Assembly (NCBI GenBank): GCA_005281725.1
Contig: SSBO01000009.1
Location: 8,697,831 to 8,761,830 of the forward strand
Source: Wuchereria bancrofti
Lineage: Eukaryota > Nematoda > Chromadorea > Rhabditida > Onchocercidae
Length of the DNA stretch: 64,000 bases
Direction: 5' to 3'
Shown here: one piece after another, positions 13,601-27,208 of the stretch
Layout: every line of letters starts with the position of its first letter
Numbering within the stretch: the stretch's first letter is position 1
Notes under the pieces: generated by a model
Told to the model about the DNA's origin: nothing
Databases searched by the model: none
What the model saw: the letters and a program-made list of their open reading frames with translations, nothing else
Made by a program: the position numbers and the translations under genes

Positions 13601-16600
13601 ATATTTAACAAAACTTTCAACCGTAAGTTAGTTTTTTGATTCTGTTACTCAGTTTAACAATTAAATTTATGAATCATTGAAAGCCAAGTATTCAATGGAT
13701 AATTAATTAATTCATTCATTTACTCACTCAATTTATTACAATCAATGATAAAAATATGTAAATTTATTAGATTAAAATTTAATTTTTTTTCAAAATTATG
13801 ATTGTGATTAATTCTGTTACAGATTTATATGTATCATAGCAATTGGAAGTGTATTTGCTTTCTTAACAACAGGTGGTAATTTGATGGTTATGGTAAGCTT
13901 CAAAATTGACAAGCAATTGCAAACAATCAGTAATTATTTTTTATTCAGTCTTGCTGTTGCTGATATTGCTATTGGTATTGATTTTTTTTTCTTTTTTATT
14001 TTCTACCAATAATCATTTTTTATTTTTTTCCAAAATTTTATTTTCTTTTTTTTTATTCATTTTAAATTTAAACTTATGAAATTAAAATGAAAATATATTT
14101 AGCATTTATTTGAAACGAAAAAAGAATTATAATTAGGTTATCAGTTTAAAATGAGTAAAAATTAGATTTATCAAATATTTTTCAAAACTATTAAATATTT
14201 AAAAAAAAAATTTTATTAGGAGTAATAAAAAATTCTAACATATAAAAACCAATAATTTATTTAAATGGCTCATCTGGATTTTAAGGTTTAACTTTTAATA
14301 CGTTTAATTCTATTGATCATTTGAATGGGTTAGAAGTTAAATTATTAAGTAAAATTACTAAGGTATTTTTGTCTATCTCGGTGTTTACCTTTGTTTACTT
14401 ACTGTATGTTTAGGTAAGTTCTCATCTGCATTCCTATTCAACCTATTTTCTATTTTATTTTTTCCTTAAATCACACAAACACTTAAAAATGCATAGTGAT
14501 TTTCTATTTTAGCTATAATACATGAACATTTTCATTTCTTTTTTCAAATTATTGTTTAAAAATGATTATTTTTTTAATAACAATCAGTAATCTTTTCGCG
14601 TTGAATTTTTTAGAAAAAACTGTTTCAGTTTTTCTCTTCACATTACGAAAGTATGATATTTTCATAATTTTTCTTTAAAAAATTTTTTTAATCTTTAGCA
14701 AATATAAAAAGAATAAAAAATTTTTTTATGAAACAAAGTGAGTCTTAATTCTTGAAAATAGAAAGTAAGACATGCATCATACTTATTTATGTCTTTGGAA
14801 AGCTAATTATTACTGCATGACTAATTTTTTTTAAAAAAAGAACTAAATTAATGATAAACAGACAAATTTTATTAATAACAAAAAGAAATTTTAAATTAAT
14901 TATTAATATTTTGAAACAAATTTATTTTCTTTGAATTTAGAACAGAAACAAATGTAGAAAAAATAAAAAAGATATATTTTTATCGAAATTTTGAACTAAC
15001 GAAACAAATTTAACCTATCAAATCATATCTTTTCTTTTCATTTCTTTCTTTTTTTTTTTCATCGTTGAAAGCGTAGCAGTGCATTTTGGGCTAAATTCCC
15101 AAATGAATCATAAGGAATGAATGATATGATAGAACGAATATTCTTGAATTTCAATAATTTTTCAAGTCTATCATTTCATATTTTTGCTTGTAAATATAAA
15201 AATTAATCTTAAAAATATTTATATTCAAAATATTCTATTCATTTTCGAATAATCTTAAGAAAAAAGATTATTGATTGTAGTAATTGTGTGTTATTGTTAC
15301 TTTTCAAAGTTTAGGTTATGTCTTATTTTGTCAATAATCTTGGCCAAAAGAAGAAAGAAATGAAAAATTTTCAGGATTAGTATTGATCCCAGTAATGATA
15401 TATTATTTGTATTTAATGTTATATGCAAGCATCATTTTTCAATCATTTTGAGCAAAAAATAAAGAAAAAAAAAAATGTTTTTAAGATTAGTATCGAACCA
15501 AATAATAACAAATTATATAATTGTTAGTATTATTATATGAAATCTAACTTATATAAATAATGTTTCATTTTTCTAAAAAAAAAAAAAAAGAATTTCAGGG
15601 ATAGTATCGATTCCAGTAATGACATATTATATGGCCGCTGATACTGTTTGGGGTTTAGGCTATGCAATGTGCCAATTTTGGTTATGCCTCGATTATATGA
15701 TGTGTAATGCATCTGTGCTCAATTTATTGCTTATTTCATTTGATCGATATTTCTCTGTTACTAGGCCATTAACTTATCGTCCAAGGTTTATTCTTTTTTT
15801 TTTTTTTTAAATATTAATTACATAATACTGAAAAAGTAAAATTTTTCAAGAATTTATTTAAACTTAAATTTAAAAAATTTATTCCCGCTCATTCTGATTC
15901 TAATTTTCTTCCAAATTCCTCTTAGAAATTATTTATTATTAAAAAAAAAAAAAAAATTTAAATTATTTTCATTCAAGAAAATATTTATTTTTTTTTTCCA
16001 ACAATTTGTTATTTATAGAAGAACTGCAAAGAAAGCATTCATGATGATAGCTAGTACTTATATTGCTTCAGCTCTGCTTTGGCCACCATGGATTATTAGT
16101 TGGCCTTATATTGAAGGTATTTTTAATTTTTAAATTTTACTAAAAAACTGTTAATTTTCCATTTCGTTTATTTCTTTGCCGAAAGAAAATGTAATGAAAA
16201 TATGAATGATTTATTGTAAAAAAATTATCATTTCATAAATTATTCCTCTTTTTTTCCACCAAGAATTTATCATTTTAATTTATAGATTAATCATACATAA
16301 AGTTTCCTCTGTTTAAAACAAAATTATCATAGTTCAGTCATCTTTTTAGCAAATTTTAAATAAAAATCTTGCAAAATTCACAACGATTCAAATTAAAATT
16401 TGCTTAATTTAGGTCGATTTACTCATCCTGACCGTTGCGTTGTACAATTTATTGAAACAAATCAATTTGCTTCTGTTGGTACAACAATTGCTGCATTTTG
16501 GTTACCTCTTGTAATTATGATTATATTATATTCACGAGTATATTATGAAACAAAAAAGCAACAAAAAGATATGTGCCTTTTGCAAGCTGGCCAGGTATTA

Positions 16601-19600
16601 ATATTAATATAATAATAATAGTGATAATAATAATGATAATAACAAATAATAATAAATGATAATAACAAATAATAATAATAAATATATATCGTTAATAATA
16701 CATCGTAATTTAATTAATATTAATTCTTATTTTGCTATCATATTATTCTACATTAGCAACTTCAAAATTTGCATGTTTCTGTTAGTTTATTAGTTGAGAC
16801 AATAATTCATTTTGCTTTTATTCTTTTTTTGACTAAAACCAATTAACACACTGATAATTAATACTAATAAAACTTTTTCAATTTCTAACAAATAAAAGTT
16901 TATCAGAAGTTTATATATTAACAATTAATCTTACATTTATGCATTAATTATTGTAGAATCAGCATAAGAAAGATAAGAAGAAAGCACAGTCAAATGCATC
17001 AACAAATTCAACCAAAAATTCTTCCGTTGGACGAACGAAAAATTCATCATCAAATTTTTCATCAAAGTAAATTAATCATTTAATTAATTCATACATTTTT
17101 AGCATTTTTTTATTTTCAAATATTGTATTATTAAACAAACATTTTAAAATGAATTTTAGGATAGTGAAGAAGCAAAATTGTTGTTTACGGATTTTTCATG
17201 AAAAAACCGTTGGTAGTTCAATGGAAGAAAGTGGCGGTGATGTTCAACAAATTGGTCCAGATGAAGTCTCAGAAGCAAGTAGTAATTATATTCGATATTA
17301 CAGTGCACAAAATCGTTTAAAACGATCACCACAATCAAGCTTAGTTAATCAGGTTAATTAATTTATATCAACTTTCATCATAATAATCATACCTGTATTT
17401 TTATATCATTAACTTTTTCCGAAATAACCATGCTAATATTTTATCATTAATTTTCCTTTATTTCCTTTTTTCTACTAAAATTCATTAATTAAATTTCATG
17501 TAGAATTTGTTATCAAATTATCATATCTGACACTATCTTAAATATGATCGATGCAACATCGTTAATTATGAATTAACGATTGCAAATATAAAATTCTAAT
17601 TTTATTACTACTTTTTTTCGTCATTTATTCTGATACTATTTGATTGATTGACATATAAATAAAATTAAAAAAATATTTCGCTTTTTTTGAAGTAAAATAT
17701 TGCAGGAAAATAACAGTTTATTAACGGAAACAATATCACGTGCAGGTGGTCGAATTTCACGTAAAGATAAATCTTCCACATATACTGTTTTAATTGAATT
17801 AAAAGATAGCGAGGAGGGACAGTCACGTATACGTCTTTCATCGTGCGATTCGGATATTTTTGAGTATATTTCTAATTCCTTTTAATTTTCCTGTTTTTTT
17901 TTTTAAATGAATAATAAAAATTACTGGCATGTATTTGCTAATTTTATTTAATTTACTGATTCACTCATTAATTCATTATTTACTAATTCATTAACAAAAT
18001 CACGATTCTACATGAATTAATATTCATCCAGGCCTCATATCAGCAATCATTTATCACTGTTCTTAAATTGCTGAAATTTATTAGCAAATGAACGTGGAAT
18101 TTTTCTTCATTACTTATTCTTTGCTAAATTAAAATAAATTTATTTCGTTTATTTGTTATTAACTTTTTATTCATTACTAAATTAATGAAATTAATCAATT
18201 TATTTTAACAGATAACATTTAACTGTATTTGAATTAAACTGTATTTTCTTTCATTTGTAATTTTTAGTACTTTTTATCAAATTTATAATCAAATTTAAAT
18301 TAATCGTTTTCTTTTAAAGGCCAGCACGCTCTGAACCGGACAGAATAGAAGATGTTCGTAAAAATATGGTTTCTCAACAACTTTTAAATGGAACTGTTTT
18401 AGCCAAGTAAGGGTGTATCGTAAATTTCAAGCGATTTTATTTTAAATTTAGGGTAGTGAATTATTTTTAGAAAATAAAAAAAAAGTTAATTGTTTTATGA
18501 TATTCAGTTCAGTTTTACTTTTTCTGTAATAAAACTTTATAACGGTTCTCAAACAAATAAGTTCAGCAAATTATTTAACGAGCAACGAAAAAGCGAGAAG
18601 GAACGCAGAAAAAATGAAAGAAAGCAAGAAAGTAAAGCAGCAAAAACACTTTCCGCCATTTTATTAGCATTTATTATTACTTGGACGCCTTACAATGGTA
18701 AATAATATTCATTTTAATTAATTAAACTCATCAATAATTACTATTAACAAAGCAAAAAAAAAAAGTGATAGAAACAAATTAGCGTCTCATATGGTTAATT
18801 CATTGTCGGAAATGTGTACTTTCATCATTTGATTATTGATTAAACTCTCGAATTTGTGCTAAATGGTTAAACTCTAAAATGTTAAATTAAATTAGCTTCA
18901 GAACTTTGCACAGTTTAGTCTATATGGTTAATTTATCGCCGGAAATGCGTACTTATTCATCGATTATTGATCAGGTTCTCGAATTTGCGTCGAAATGCTG
19001 AAATTTCAAAATCATAAATTACACTAACTTCAAAACTTAGCGTTGTTAGATCATCTTAGATTAGCAAATTTCGAATTTCAAAATTAAGTTTCACTTCTTT
19101 CCTATCGTTTATTTATTGCATGCGCAAATTTGTTTTCCATTGCTATATCATTAATTAATTAAAAAAAAAAAAGAAAATTGTTACAAAAAAATTGATGCTA
19201 AGTTTTTTTGTTGTTGCGTTTTCAAAATTGAATACATCATAATATTTCCAATATTATTTCGCTTGTTTTATGTGTAATCATAAAGTTGCAAAATAAACAA
19301 TGAAATAAATCAAAATTTTTGTTAAATTTGACAATAATTTCCAAAATTATTTGTTTTTGAAATCTCTCAATGATTTAAAATTAATTAATAAATTTTATTG
19401 CCAATAAATTTTTAAAATGATATATATTGTAAAACTTCGAAAATATTTGATAGAATTTGCTTCATTTTTTTTCGTTCCAAAATATATATTATTTTTCTTT
19501 GCGTAATACATACAAACATAAGAAATTTTTAAATTATTCATACAATTCCAAAATTTTTATGCATTTTCTTCTTTTTTTGTGTGATCAAAAAAAGTCAATA

Positions 19601-20045
19601 CAATACTTTAGTTAGAAAAAATGACAAAAAGTAATTAAATATATAATCATTATCCACAAAATTAATTACATTAATTTCTTTAGTTAGAAAAAATGACAAA
19701 AAGTAATTATACATATAATCATTATCCACAAAATTAATTAACGTTTTTATTAAAGAAAAAGATGAAACTATTTTTAAATGAAATGAATTACTAACAATCA
19801 TATTTATACGTACATTTTATTTTTCAGTTATTGTATGCTGGGAAGCATTTTATAAAGATTCCATTCCGGCGGTATATTTTCATATTGCATACTTTTTATG
19901 CTATATCAATTCAACGATAAATCCATTTTGTTATGCTTTTTGTAATCCACGATTTCGTCTAACTTATATGCGAATTTTAACGGGAAATTGGAAACGACAG
20001 AATACCCTTGGCTTAAGCAAAATGGCATTTTTGAATCGAAGTTAA
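10614..20045 (+). CDS. gar-3: muscarinic acetylcholine receptor GAR-3 (12 exons, 600 aa)
   Basis: G-protein-coupled receptor for acetylcholine at the plasma membrane. Exons: 10614-10706, 12983-13176, 13823-13974, 15599-15785, 16019-16116, 16413-16594, 16957-17066, 17160-17352, 17706-17863, 18320-18406, 18567-18697, 19828-20045. All junctions are GT-AG and phase-consistent (1803 nt with stop). TM1 and TM2 are in exon 3. Exon 4 carries TM3 with the amine-binding Asp178 (LCLDYMM) and DRY 195-197. TM4 is in exon 5 and TM5 in exon 6. Exons 7-10 form a long, Ser/Lys-rich third intracellular loop. TM6 (WTPYN, Asn528) is in exon 11, and TM7 with NPFCY 560-564 in exon 12. The [22 protein letters not shown] core and a loop segment reading TYTVLIEL point to the GAR-3 (M1/M3/M5-like) type rather than GAR-1/GAR-2. 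Exon 1 rests only on ATG, donor and phase; exons 3-12 are secure. Confidence 0.93.
15370..15520 (+). repeat. two decayed copies of the gar-3 exon 4 acceptor junction
   Basis: Inside gar-3 intron 3, the sequence around the true exon 4 start (15599; acceptor, then GGATAGTATCGATTCCAGTA) occurs twice more upstream. The first copy starts at about 15373 (CAG, then GATTAGTATTGATCCCAGTA) and the second at about 15483 (AAG, then ATTAGTATCGAACCA). Spacing is about 110 and 116 bases, so this is a tandem array of roughly 110 bp covering intron end plus exon start. Copy 1 keeps an AG acceptor and would read on for some 20 codons before a stop; copy 2 is more decayed. Confidence 0.75.
16605..16683. repeat. 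AAT/GAT trinucleotide repeat in gar-3 intron 6
   Basis: An impure run of AAT, GAT and AAC triplets begins 10 bases inside the intron after exon 6. Confidence 0.75.
18787..19045. repeat. diverged ~130-bp tandem duplication in gar-3 intron 11
   Basis: Two adjacent segments, about 18787-18917 and 18918-19045, share the order ATATGGTTAATT, CGGAAATG, GTACTT, GATTATTGAT, CTCGAATTTG, TTCA and ACTT with many substitutions. They are an old tandem duplication with no coding frame. Confidence 0.75.
19606..19741. repeat. 72-bp tandem duplication in gar-3 intron 11
   Basis: Copy 1 starts at 19606 and copy 2 at 19678. Both carry CTTTAGTTAGAAAAAATGAC, then AATCATTATCCACAAAATTA, with only a few differences, so this is a recent duplication. 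Confidence 0.85.
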
Positions 20046-21870
20046 CAATAAGATGTGAGAAAAGAAAAAATGAAACTTTTTTAATCTCTTATTAATCTTA
20101 AATAAAATAATATTTTATAATTTTAATGGAAAGATTGTTGTTTTTTATAAGTAATATTTCATCTTCCATTATTATATTTTGTAGTACACAAGCATTTCAT
20201 TTTTTTTTAACATGCATAGCTTTAATTGTTTGTATATGATGTTTAGATATGTTTATCAACCAGTCCTTTTTTTGCATGTTTATGTTGTTATTTACAAATT
20301 AATTTATTGTAAAATAAATCTTAAATTCTTATTTTCTAATTATTTGACTTCCTTATTAAAGTATAGATTTAGAAAATTGTTCAATTTTAAAATTTGATAA
20401 TTTATAGCATTATGTCGAGAGATTTCATATTATTATTTGATGTTATTATATTATTATTACCATTCATTCTCAGTGAAAATCTTCCCCCTTCTTTTTTTTG
20501 CTTTTTTTTAAAAATTTTTTTGTAAGCTTTATATAAAAATGGAATTGCTCATGTATGAAAAGTAATTCGTTGATATGATTTGTATATTCATCGTTGATAT
20601 GCTTCAAACTTTAATAATCAAAAATGACACCTCAAAAAACAATTGCAAATCATTAGGAATCATTACATAATTGCAATAACAACTTATTAAATATAATTAT
20701 GATAATTTTTTTCTTATTTTTTCGAAAAAAATTTTGGCAAAAAAAAGCACAAGGAAAAGAGCACAATAATTTATAATTTATCACATTTCCCATATTATGA
20801 AAGTTTCATAAAAACAAAAAAAAAAAACGAAAAAATTATTTTAATAGATCTTATCATTCATATCACTCATACTTTATTATAGTATCATTTGTTTTAACTT
20901 AAAATGTCACAAAAAGCATAACAAAAACTTAAAACAATAAAATAAAGTGAACCAAATGATATTTCGAATAAAAATTATTGAAATTATAGTAAAACTGAAA
21001 GTAGAATTATACTTAAATACAAAGCAAACATAGACTGTAGTTAAGTAATTATATGAAAATTTTCCTATTTATGAGATTAAATTAATTGATAAGAAAAGGA
21101 AAGAGGGATTAATTGACAGAAAAAGAAGATAGGTTATGATTCTTAGTAGTTGTAACAATTTCAAGAAAGAAAAATTTCTCCTTCTTTCTCCTTTTAATTT
21201 TAAAATATTATTAATTAATGAAAGAATAGTTGATCAAAAGTATAAAATTTTCAAATTCCTTTCATTTTTTCCAAATGAAAAACTCATTTTTCATTGTAAT
21301 ATTCAAACCACTTTTTTTCAAGTTTATCACACACACATCAAAATATGATTGTAGAACACATTTTTTATTGAATAGTTTGAAATATTTATTACCAAAAAGA
21401 TTGATAAAACCGATTCATAAATAAATTTTGCTTTAATATCAATTCGTTAAAATGTTATATTAAATTTAGTAATACATAAGTTAAATAATATTTGAAAGTA
21501 AAAAAAAAATTGATGAAATTATGGTAATTCAAAATTATTCATAAAACAAGTCACCAAGTTTTTATCAAGTCATTATTATTACTATTATTATTGTTATTAT
21601 TATTATTAATTATTATTATTACTATGCTTTTATTGTTGATTTTTCAAATGAATAAAACTAATTTATTTCAAGCAATGACAACAACAATAACAACACAACA
21701 ATGGCAACAAAAGAAAAAGGAAACGGAAACGTGGAAAAGTTAATTTTTTTTTTTTTGAAATGAATTAAAAACATTTGAAATTGATGATGTTCAAGAAATT
21801 TTGCTCATCATTATTTAAACTGATGCTTAATTTACTTTGCTTTTCTTCTAACTAATTACACCATTGAGTA
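20046..21870. other. intergenic, with an ATT repeat at 21571-21625
   Basis: The gar-3 3' flank and the upstream region of the hormone gene. It is AT-rich and holds an interrupted ATT trinucleotide array. No exon or RNA gene is seen. Confidence 0.6.
20101..20106 (+). promoter_or_regulatory. poly(A) signal for gar-3
   Basis: A perfect AATAAA lies 56 bases past the gar-3 stop codon. Confidence 0.6.
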
Positions 21871-23716
21871 ATGGTTTCATCGCGAAGCATCATTTGCTTG
21901 CTAGTAATTATTTTAACACCAACTGCTTTCTCATCTTCAATTGTACGTTTTTCTTCTTTTTTTTTATGAAATAAAGATTAAATTTGTGGTTGAAAAACTT
22001 ATATTAATGAATGTAAAATAGATATGGAATTATGCAAATTTAAAATTTAAATCAACAGTGAATTATCTGAGTTTGGAATCTAAATAACTGTTAAATTATC
22101 TAAGTAAAATTGAATATTTAGGGAATTAGAATTCAAGTCATTATTAAATTACACGAAGTTAGTATCTATTATACGAGCAAAGATTAGGTAAGTAATGAAT
22201 TAACTCTGTCCAAGGATTACTTCATTTTATATATTTTACCTTTTTTTTTCTCCAATTCAGCATTACAAAAGAGTACAAGAAACAGAAAAAAAGAAACAAA
22301 ATGTATGCTTTCTGAAGATGATACATGCGCCAGGTATGAATCCATTGATTCGAACAGATAAAAACGGAAAAACTTGCGGGATCAACTTAACAATTCCAGT
22401 TTGTCGAGGATTTTGTCCAACCTATGAAGTTTGTAGTTTATTTCTCTATGTCTTTTTTTTTTTTAAATTATAGAATGATACATTATAGTAATTAAAAAAA
22501 AAACTTTGAATGTCGGTAGCTTTTTATTTCCTTAACTAAGACGATAATTTTATTAATATGTGATGTGCTTAGTAAGTGTATTACCGGAAATAATTCTCAA
22601 TAAAAATTTCAGTATGGAACTCATGAGTTTCCTCATCGAAGTCAAAAAAGTGAAGTATGCGTTCCGGAAGGTGGTAAATTTGAAAGTATAACATTGACAG
22701 AATGTGACGATGGTGCTGATCCGACGATTCGTACTGTAACAGTACTACGTGGAGCAAAATGTGTCTGCAAAGCGTAAGTCAGAAAATTTATTTTACATTA
22801 ATTTTAATAATAATCGTCGTCTATTAAGAATGCAACTGAAAATTTGCAAAAATTCTATCCTATTAAATAAAATTTTTTATTTTTTCTCCAAATTTCAATA
22901 AATGAGCTACTATTATTAAAATGATTAATTGGGAATTTCTATAAATATGAAAAACCTAAAAAATCTGTTGGCGTATTCGTTTACTCAATTGTAATTGAGT
23001 AAAGTCAATTTAAAGTCAAGCCTTAAAATGTTGTCTTAAAACATCTTACTGGAATAGATAAATTTTATTTTACAAAATATTCAAAATTTTTCACAACTTT
23101 TTTTCTAACAAATTCTACATCGAACTTTTGCTAGAAATAAATAAAAAGGAAATCTTGAAATTTATTTTAAAATTTCTTTTTTTTGTTTTTTTCAAAGTAA
23201 TATTATAAGTCAAAGTAATTTTATCAAGTAAATTTCAAAATCTTTTTCTGATGCTTTTTTTCAAAGTAATATTATAGGTGAAAATAATTCTATTAAGTAA
23301 TTTTCTTTAATTATCAAGTATTAAATTAAAGTATTAGCTAATATATAGAATGTATAGAACTTTATATAAAAATCCTAATACAGACATTTTGCATTAAATC
23401 CATTGGAAAGATTGAGAGAAATTGACGTTCTAAAATCGATTGAAAAACCAAATAAATTGAAATTAATTGGCCATTTTTCGAAATAGACTTCAAAAGATGA
23501 ATGAAGTTAAAAATATAATTAAGAAATAATTAAAATTAAAACTATGTAAACAAAACACGGATAAAATTAAGACCATATGTAATGATTCGTTTAAAAAATT
23601 TTAATCAAACTGAGATTCGGTCAATTTATCTTTTTAATGAATATTTAAACTAATATGTGTTTTTTAGATGTGACAAAACGTTGATGAACTGCTTGAAGAA
23701 TAGCTTGTTCAATTGA
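21871..23716 (+). CDS. gplb-1: glycoprotein hormone beta-5 subunit (GPB5 / thyrostimulin beta-like), secreted
   Basis: Secreted cystine-knot hormone subunit, expected to pair with a GPA2-type alpha subunit and act on an LGR/FSHR-type receptor. Exons: 21871-21942, 22261-22428, 22613-22773, 23668-23716; all GT-AG and in phase, 149 aa. Exon 1 encodes only a signal peptide (residues 1-24, core IICLLVIILTPTAF). The mature chain has ten cysteines at residues 40, 63, 72, 76, 96, 111, 130, 132, 135 and 142, which is the GPB5 number. The order is C-x22-C-x8-C-x3-C (VCRGFC) in the N half and CVC-x2-C-x6-C at the C end, as in the family. A sequon N66-L-T suggests N-glycosylation. Basic residues KRVQETEKKK follow the signal peptide and could be a processing site. 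The beta rather than alpha assignment rests on cysteine spacing and the RTDKNGKTCG / EFPHRS stretches. Confidence 0.92.
23191..23304. repeat. short tandem duplication in intron 3 of the GPB5 gene
   Basis: TCAAAGTAATATTATAAGT at about 23191 is repeated with small changes at about 23260, each followed by an AAAGTAATTTTATCAAGTAA-like tail. No coding role. Confidence 0.6.
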
Positions 23717-26700
23717 TTTTGTAAATTGAAACATACTTCTCGTTTTTTTCAAAAAAAGAAAAAAAATTCAATTGTCTTGAACACATTTAAGAATAATAAT
23801 GCAGAAAACATAATTCTTTTTTTTTGTTCTACTTGCTATCTAATTTGCTATCCAGTTTATTACTCTTATTTTCTAGAATCATATAAATAAAAGTGAAATT
23901 GCTCTCCAGATATTTAAGTTCTTTTAAAGTGATGCAAAAATGTGTCAAAAAATGTTGTAAAGTTAGATTGCAAAACGTCTAATTTTAAAATTAGAAAAAA
24001 AAAACAAGCAGTTAGATATTGTATGTTCAAGTCATAAGTTTGTAAAGAAATTTCATAATCTTCCATGAAGAATTGAAATTGATTTTCATTTCTTACAAAG
24101 ATTATGAAATTTCTTTTGTCATTTCAGTCTTACTAAATTTCAATATGCTTGATTTAAATGCTACCAAAAATTGAAAATGATCTTGCGCAGCAAAAAAAAA
24201 AATGCAATGGAAAGAAAAATAAGTCAAACGATCACTTAATCACTTTGAAAGCAATTCCAAAATAGTTAATAAAATAAATTTTTCTTTTTTTGATAGAGAA
24301 TTTAAAATAGCATAAAGTTTAATAGAAATTTCTCAAAATTTCAACTATTTATTTACCTTAGCTATCAATTGGAGATGCTACCAAGGATAGATTCAGTTTC
24401 TTGTCACATTCTTATATGGTAATTACTTTATAACTTGTAGTTAATTATTACTAAAAAACTTGAAGATTTCACCTCAAATATATATATCAAAAATAAAATT
24501 GTTATAGAACAGGGAGCAAATAAAAGACTAAATTAAAGTAAAAATCAACATTTTCTCAAAAAAAAAAAACAGCAAAGCTAAGTTTTACGAAAATTGCGAA
24601 GATTTTTTGCATAAGATTAGAAGTCATTTTTTTTGAATATAGTAGATATATCATAATATTTCAGTTAACAAATAGCATGTTTAAGTTATTTCTATATCAA
24701 ATTTCTGCTATATATTCAATGTATATTTAAATGACATTTTAATTGCTAAATATTAATTTAGACTTATTTATTTATTTTACTATCAAGAGATAATAAGTAT
24801 TTTAACAAATTACTTGTAATATTCAATTTAATAATCACACAAATTATTCTATTTGTATAAATTTCTCATTTCAAGCCTTTTGCATTCTTAGGAACTCTCA
24901 AAATTTATCAAAATGTTTTTTTTCTTTGAAATTATTCGCAGTACTTCATATTTTCTTTTTGTTTACTCATCATTTTAAAGTGCTAATTTTTCACTTTGTT
25001 TACCTTCCATATCGAATAAATGAATTTTGAATTTATCATAAAAATACAATGTTTTGGACTAAACTGAAAGATAATTTTTTAAAATAAATTATACTTTTAT
25101 CTTCGATTAGTTGTATAAGTGAACAGCTTTACCTATGAAAGGTTAGTAACCCAGATCTGATAAGGGTAACAATAAAAAGGTAAACTAAATTATTATCTAT
25201 CAATATACTTTACTGATGATATGCGGATAAAATGATGAAAATGTGAAAGATTTGATCATTCTCACTCACAAATCTATCTAACTTCAAAAGCTTATGAATG
25301 ACAAAAAAATATATTTGTAGTTGGTACGGAAGAATTTCTTGGTGCAATAGTTTGCATTTCACGAAGTACAATTAGCATCTGCAAATTCAATTATTGCATG
25401 TCGTTTTTTAATTTTTGCATGAATGCAATTGTATTTCTTTCCACTGAAATATTTCAATAGCTTATTGCACTACTGATAAAATTAAGCTTTAATTATTCCA
25501 ACACATAAGGTTAAAGTTTTATAAATTATGTGCTAATTAATTACTTATAAATTTAATTCATATTGAAAAGTGCAAAAAAAGAAATTGCAGTGGAAATTTT
25601 ATTTCAAAATATAAATTTATATGATAGAACAATTCAAAAAATTTTCATGCAGTAAAGAATTTATTCTTTGGAGGAATTGAACTGACTTGAATTAACACAA
25701 TGACTACTTGCAATAGCTCAGTAGACATTACAATAAAACCTTAGAATTCATCCGGAATAATTACTCGGAAAAGGAGGAAATTATGCCACTCATATTCAAA
25801 TATCCTTCGAATAGAATGTCAAACGTAACTACCCATCTGATTAATTGATTAAGTGTAAGTTTTGGAATCATTCTATTCGAGAAGTTAAACATATACGTGC
25901 ATTAACTTATAGGATCTAAATTTTAAATAAAAAGTTTAAATAAATTAGTTCACCTGCTTCACTATCAGGAGATCAATATCATTGTTTTCATTTTCATTAT
26001 CAAAAAAATATACGATGGTTTGCTCAATAGATGATTTAACAAATTACGTCGTTGCGGTAATGAACCGGAAGAATGTTTCGAATAGCGGTACATTGAGGAA
26101 GAGAAAAGTTTATTTCATCCACTGATCAGAACTGATGGTTAAAGCTTCTCAGGATGACAAATAATTTTTATTCCAAATTTCAATTTATGTAGAGTACTTC
26201 ACTCATTGCATTTACAAACCACTAGTGATCCAAATCACAATCGGACAAATTTCAACAGTTTATCAAATATTCAACTCCATGGAAGTCATTAGTGTTTTTG
26301 CAAATAACTAATTTAATAATTACAAAAAAACTGTAGTAATGCTACTGTTGCAATGTATGCAACAATTTCCTTCAAAATTATCATCCCATTCAACAATTGA
26401 GCATAACGATTACCATTGCTGAAATGCTGAGACTGGTAAGCAACTTCTATAATTAGTTTTTTTGGTTATGTCTTTCTTCAGAGAAAAGAAAGAAGCAAAA
26501 GCGTTGAATAGAGACAAAAGCTGTTTTGCAATATCAGCAAAGTTTCTATTATATAATCAGTATGCATTTTTAATTTACAAAATAAGAAAACAAACCATTC
26601 TTTTAATTTTATTTTATTCTAACAAAATTCATCCATTTAAACAGAAAGAACAATAATACGGTGAGTCTTCTCAAAGCAATGCATGTTGTCCTCAACTTTT

Positions 26701-27208
26701 GGATGAGAAATACAATTTCGGAACACAATGCATTCAATTCGATTCAATTCAATTCAACCCATTTCAACTGGAAAATTCTGCAGAAGCAGAATGAAACAAG
26801 TAATATATAAAATGTCTTTAAATTTTGCAGCAGAATTCGAACTATTCGGTCTGGTAACAATTCCATGGCTTTCCTCCTGGGCAAAGATTAGAAAACTTTA
26901 TGCTTCTTCATAGTTTCTCAAAGGTTGCATAAGGAGAAGGTTCTTTTGCAAAACGAAACCCTTTTAGAAATATTATGCAATTCTGGAGGGAGGATTTCAC
27001 TGCCGTGGAAAGTAAGAAAAGAATTTCACCGAGACTTTTCGAATCATAAACTGCTTGGTGCTTGGTCTAACCCAAACAGCACATTTGTATTATCGATTTT
27101 AATGATTGTTAGTCAATGTTTAAAATTGCTATACTCAGTTGAAAACTTTAAAAATGTTTTGATTCGCTGTCAATTGTTTTTTAGTTCAGATTTGATTAAT
27201 CGAGTTAA
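23717..27208. other. intergenic, no gene supported
   Basis: The left part is AT-rich. From about 25650 base composition becomes less skewed, but I found no splice-bounded exon chain. The open frames at 26462-26656 and 26925-27212 match nothing I recognise and lack supporting neighbours. The region probably contains the promoter of the mucin-like gene at its right end. Confidence 0.5.
23886..23891 (+). promoter_or_regulatory. candidate poly(A) signal for the GPB5 gene
   Basis: AATAAA lies 170 bases downstream of the stop. It is the first perfect hexamer I noticed on this strand after the gene. Confidence 0.4.

Noticed and set aside
10614..20045. GAR-1 or GAR-2 type instead of GAR-3
   Set aside because: The TM3 region reads [22 protein letters not shown], the vertebrate-like form; GAR-1/GAR-2 receptors differ there, and the third loop also fits GAR-3.
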